NCBI GenBank assembly: GCA_943326215.1
Contig: CALPSK010000082.1
Location: 1 to 5,260, forward strand
From: Sediminibacterium ginsengisoli
Lineage (GTDB): Bacteria; Bacteroidota; Bacteroidia; Chitinophagales; Chitinophagaceae
Reading direction: 5' to 3'
DNA: 5,260 nt
The notes under the pieces were generated by a model. It did no database searches. It had not been told where the DNA came from and worked only from the letters and a program-made list of their open reading frames with translations. Positions 4,855-5,260 of this stretch are shown piece after piece (position 1 is the first letter of the stretch; every line of letters begins with the position of its first letter). Made by a program: the position numbers and the translations under genes.

Positions 4855-5260
4855 ATGTGGGCAATTTGTAAAAAAGAATGGGCGCAGTATTTTAATGGCT
4901 TAACAGGCTATCTAGTGATTGGCTTTTACTTAATGGTCAACGGGCTTGTTTTATTTGTCCTTCCCAATTTTAATGTACTCGATTTTGGCTATGCCTCCTT
5001 GCAAGTGTATTTCGATTTCGCCCCTTGGTTTTTACTGCTCTTGGTGCCTGCCATTACCATGCATAGTTTTTCAGACGAATACAAGCAAGGCACTTATGAA
5101 ATTATTAGAACACTACCTATATCTCCTCTTCAATTAGTACTAGGAAAGTTTTTAGGAAATTTATTTATTGTACTGGTAGCCATTCTACCTACCTTATTAT
5201 ATGCATTTACTTTAAACGCCTTAAGTGATATTGGAGGCATAGACTTTGGAGCGACTGCTG
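4855..5260 (+). CDS. gldF: ABC-2 type permease, GldF-like gliding motility protein (3' truncated by window)
   Basis: The open frame runs from the ATG at 4855 to the window end (135 complete codons, no stop), so this is the N-terminal half or so of a longer membrane protein. It starts MWAICKKEWAQYFNGLTGYL, typical of GldF and related ABC-2 permeases, where a short cytoplasmic amphipathic segment leads into the first membrane helix at about 17-37. Then come VLDFGYASLQVYFDFAPW (41-58), a second helix at about 57-70 ending in VPAITM, a charged loop SFSDEYKQGTYEIIRTLPIS (71-90) and a third helix at about 99-121. The pattern VPAITM-x-SFSDE-x-x-x-GT followed by P-IS-LQLVLGK is characteristic of GldF. 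With GldG and the ATPase GldA, GldF forms an inner-membrane ABC transporter linked to gliding motility in Flavobacterium; its substrate is unknown. A gldG gene would be expected next, outside the window. A general ABC-2 permease is the alternative. Confidence 0.85.
   Translation, partial: MWAICKKEWAQYFNGLTGYLVIGFYLMVNGLVLFVLPNFNVLDFGYASLQVYFDFAPWFLLLLVPAITMHSFSDEYKQGTYEIIRTLPISPLQLVLGKFLGNLFIVLVAILPTLLYAFTLNALSDIGGIDFGATA

Noticed and set aside
4946..5137. Closed 63-codon open frame on the + strand near the window end
   Set aside because: It is an out-of-frame shadow of the gldF-like gene, whose own frame is open from 4855 to 5260 and gives a well-recognised membrane protein sequence.

Overview
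This window looks like ordinary chromosomal DNA of a member of the Bacteroidota, possibly a Chitinophagaceae-like relative. It is AT-rich, and none of its genes has a convincing Shine-Dalgarno sequence. Copies of the Bacteroidota -7 promoter element TAnnTTTG sit where promoters are expected. The acpP-fabF-rnc gene order and a gldF-type gliding-motility gene also fit that phylum. The family-level placement is an inference from general resemblance.

Left part (1-2104, + strand): the last 11 codons of acyl carrier protein (acpP), a hairpin in the short gap, then fabF (beta-ketoacyl-ACP synthase II) and rnc (ribonuclease III), with only 6 nt between the last two. This is the conserved fatty-acid synthesis/RNase III cluster. 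The hairpin may set how much transcription passes from acpP into fabF-rnc. RNase III has Asn at a position where the classical enzyme has a metal-binding Asp.

Middle (2165-2566, - strand): a methylmalonyl-CoA epimerase gene, convergent with rnc across an AT-rich hairpin and divergent from iscS. No methylmalonyl-CoA mutase gene is visible in the window.

Right part (2677-4753, + strand): a compact iscS-iscU-iscA cluster for iron-sulfur cluster assembly. IscS is the PLP cysteine desulfurase that supplies sulfur, IscU is the scaffold, and IscA is an A-type carrier. The proteins strongly resemble the proteobacterial/mitochondrial ISC type, including the IscU-docking tail of IscS and the LPPVK chaperone-binding motif of IscU. 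No iscR, hscB, hscA or fdx lies beside them here. A promoter-like element lies ahead of iscS and another between iscS and iscU. A strong intrinsic terminator closes the cluster.

End (4855-5260, + strand): the 5' part of an ABC-2 permease gene that closely resembles gldF and runs off the window. Its likely -7 element ends only 4 nt before the ATG, which suggests a leaderless or nearly leaderless mRNA.

I found no mobile element, CRISPR array, RNA gene or defence system, and nothing that amounts to a new biological system. The points worth checking are the RNase III substitution, the minimal ISC cluster, and the promoter/terminator arrangement before gldF.
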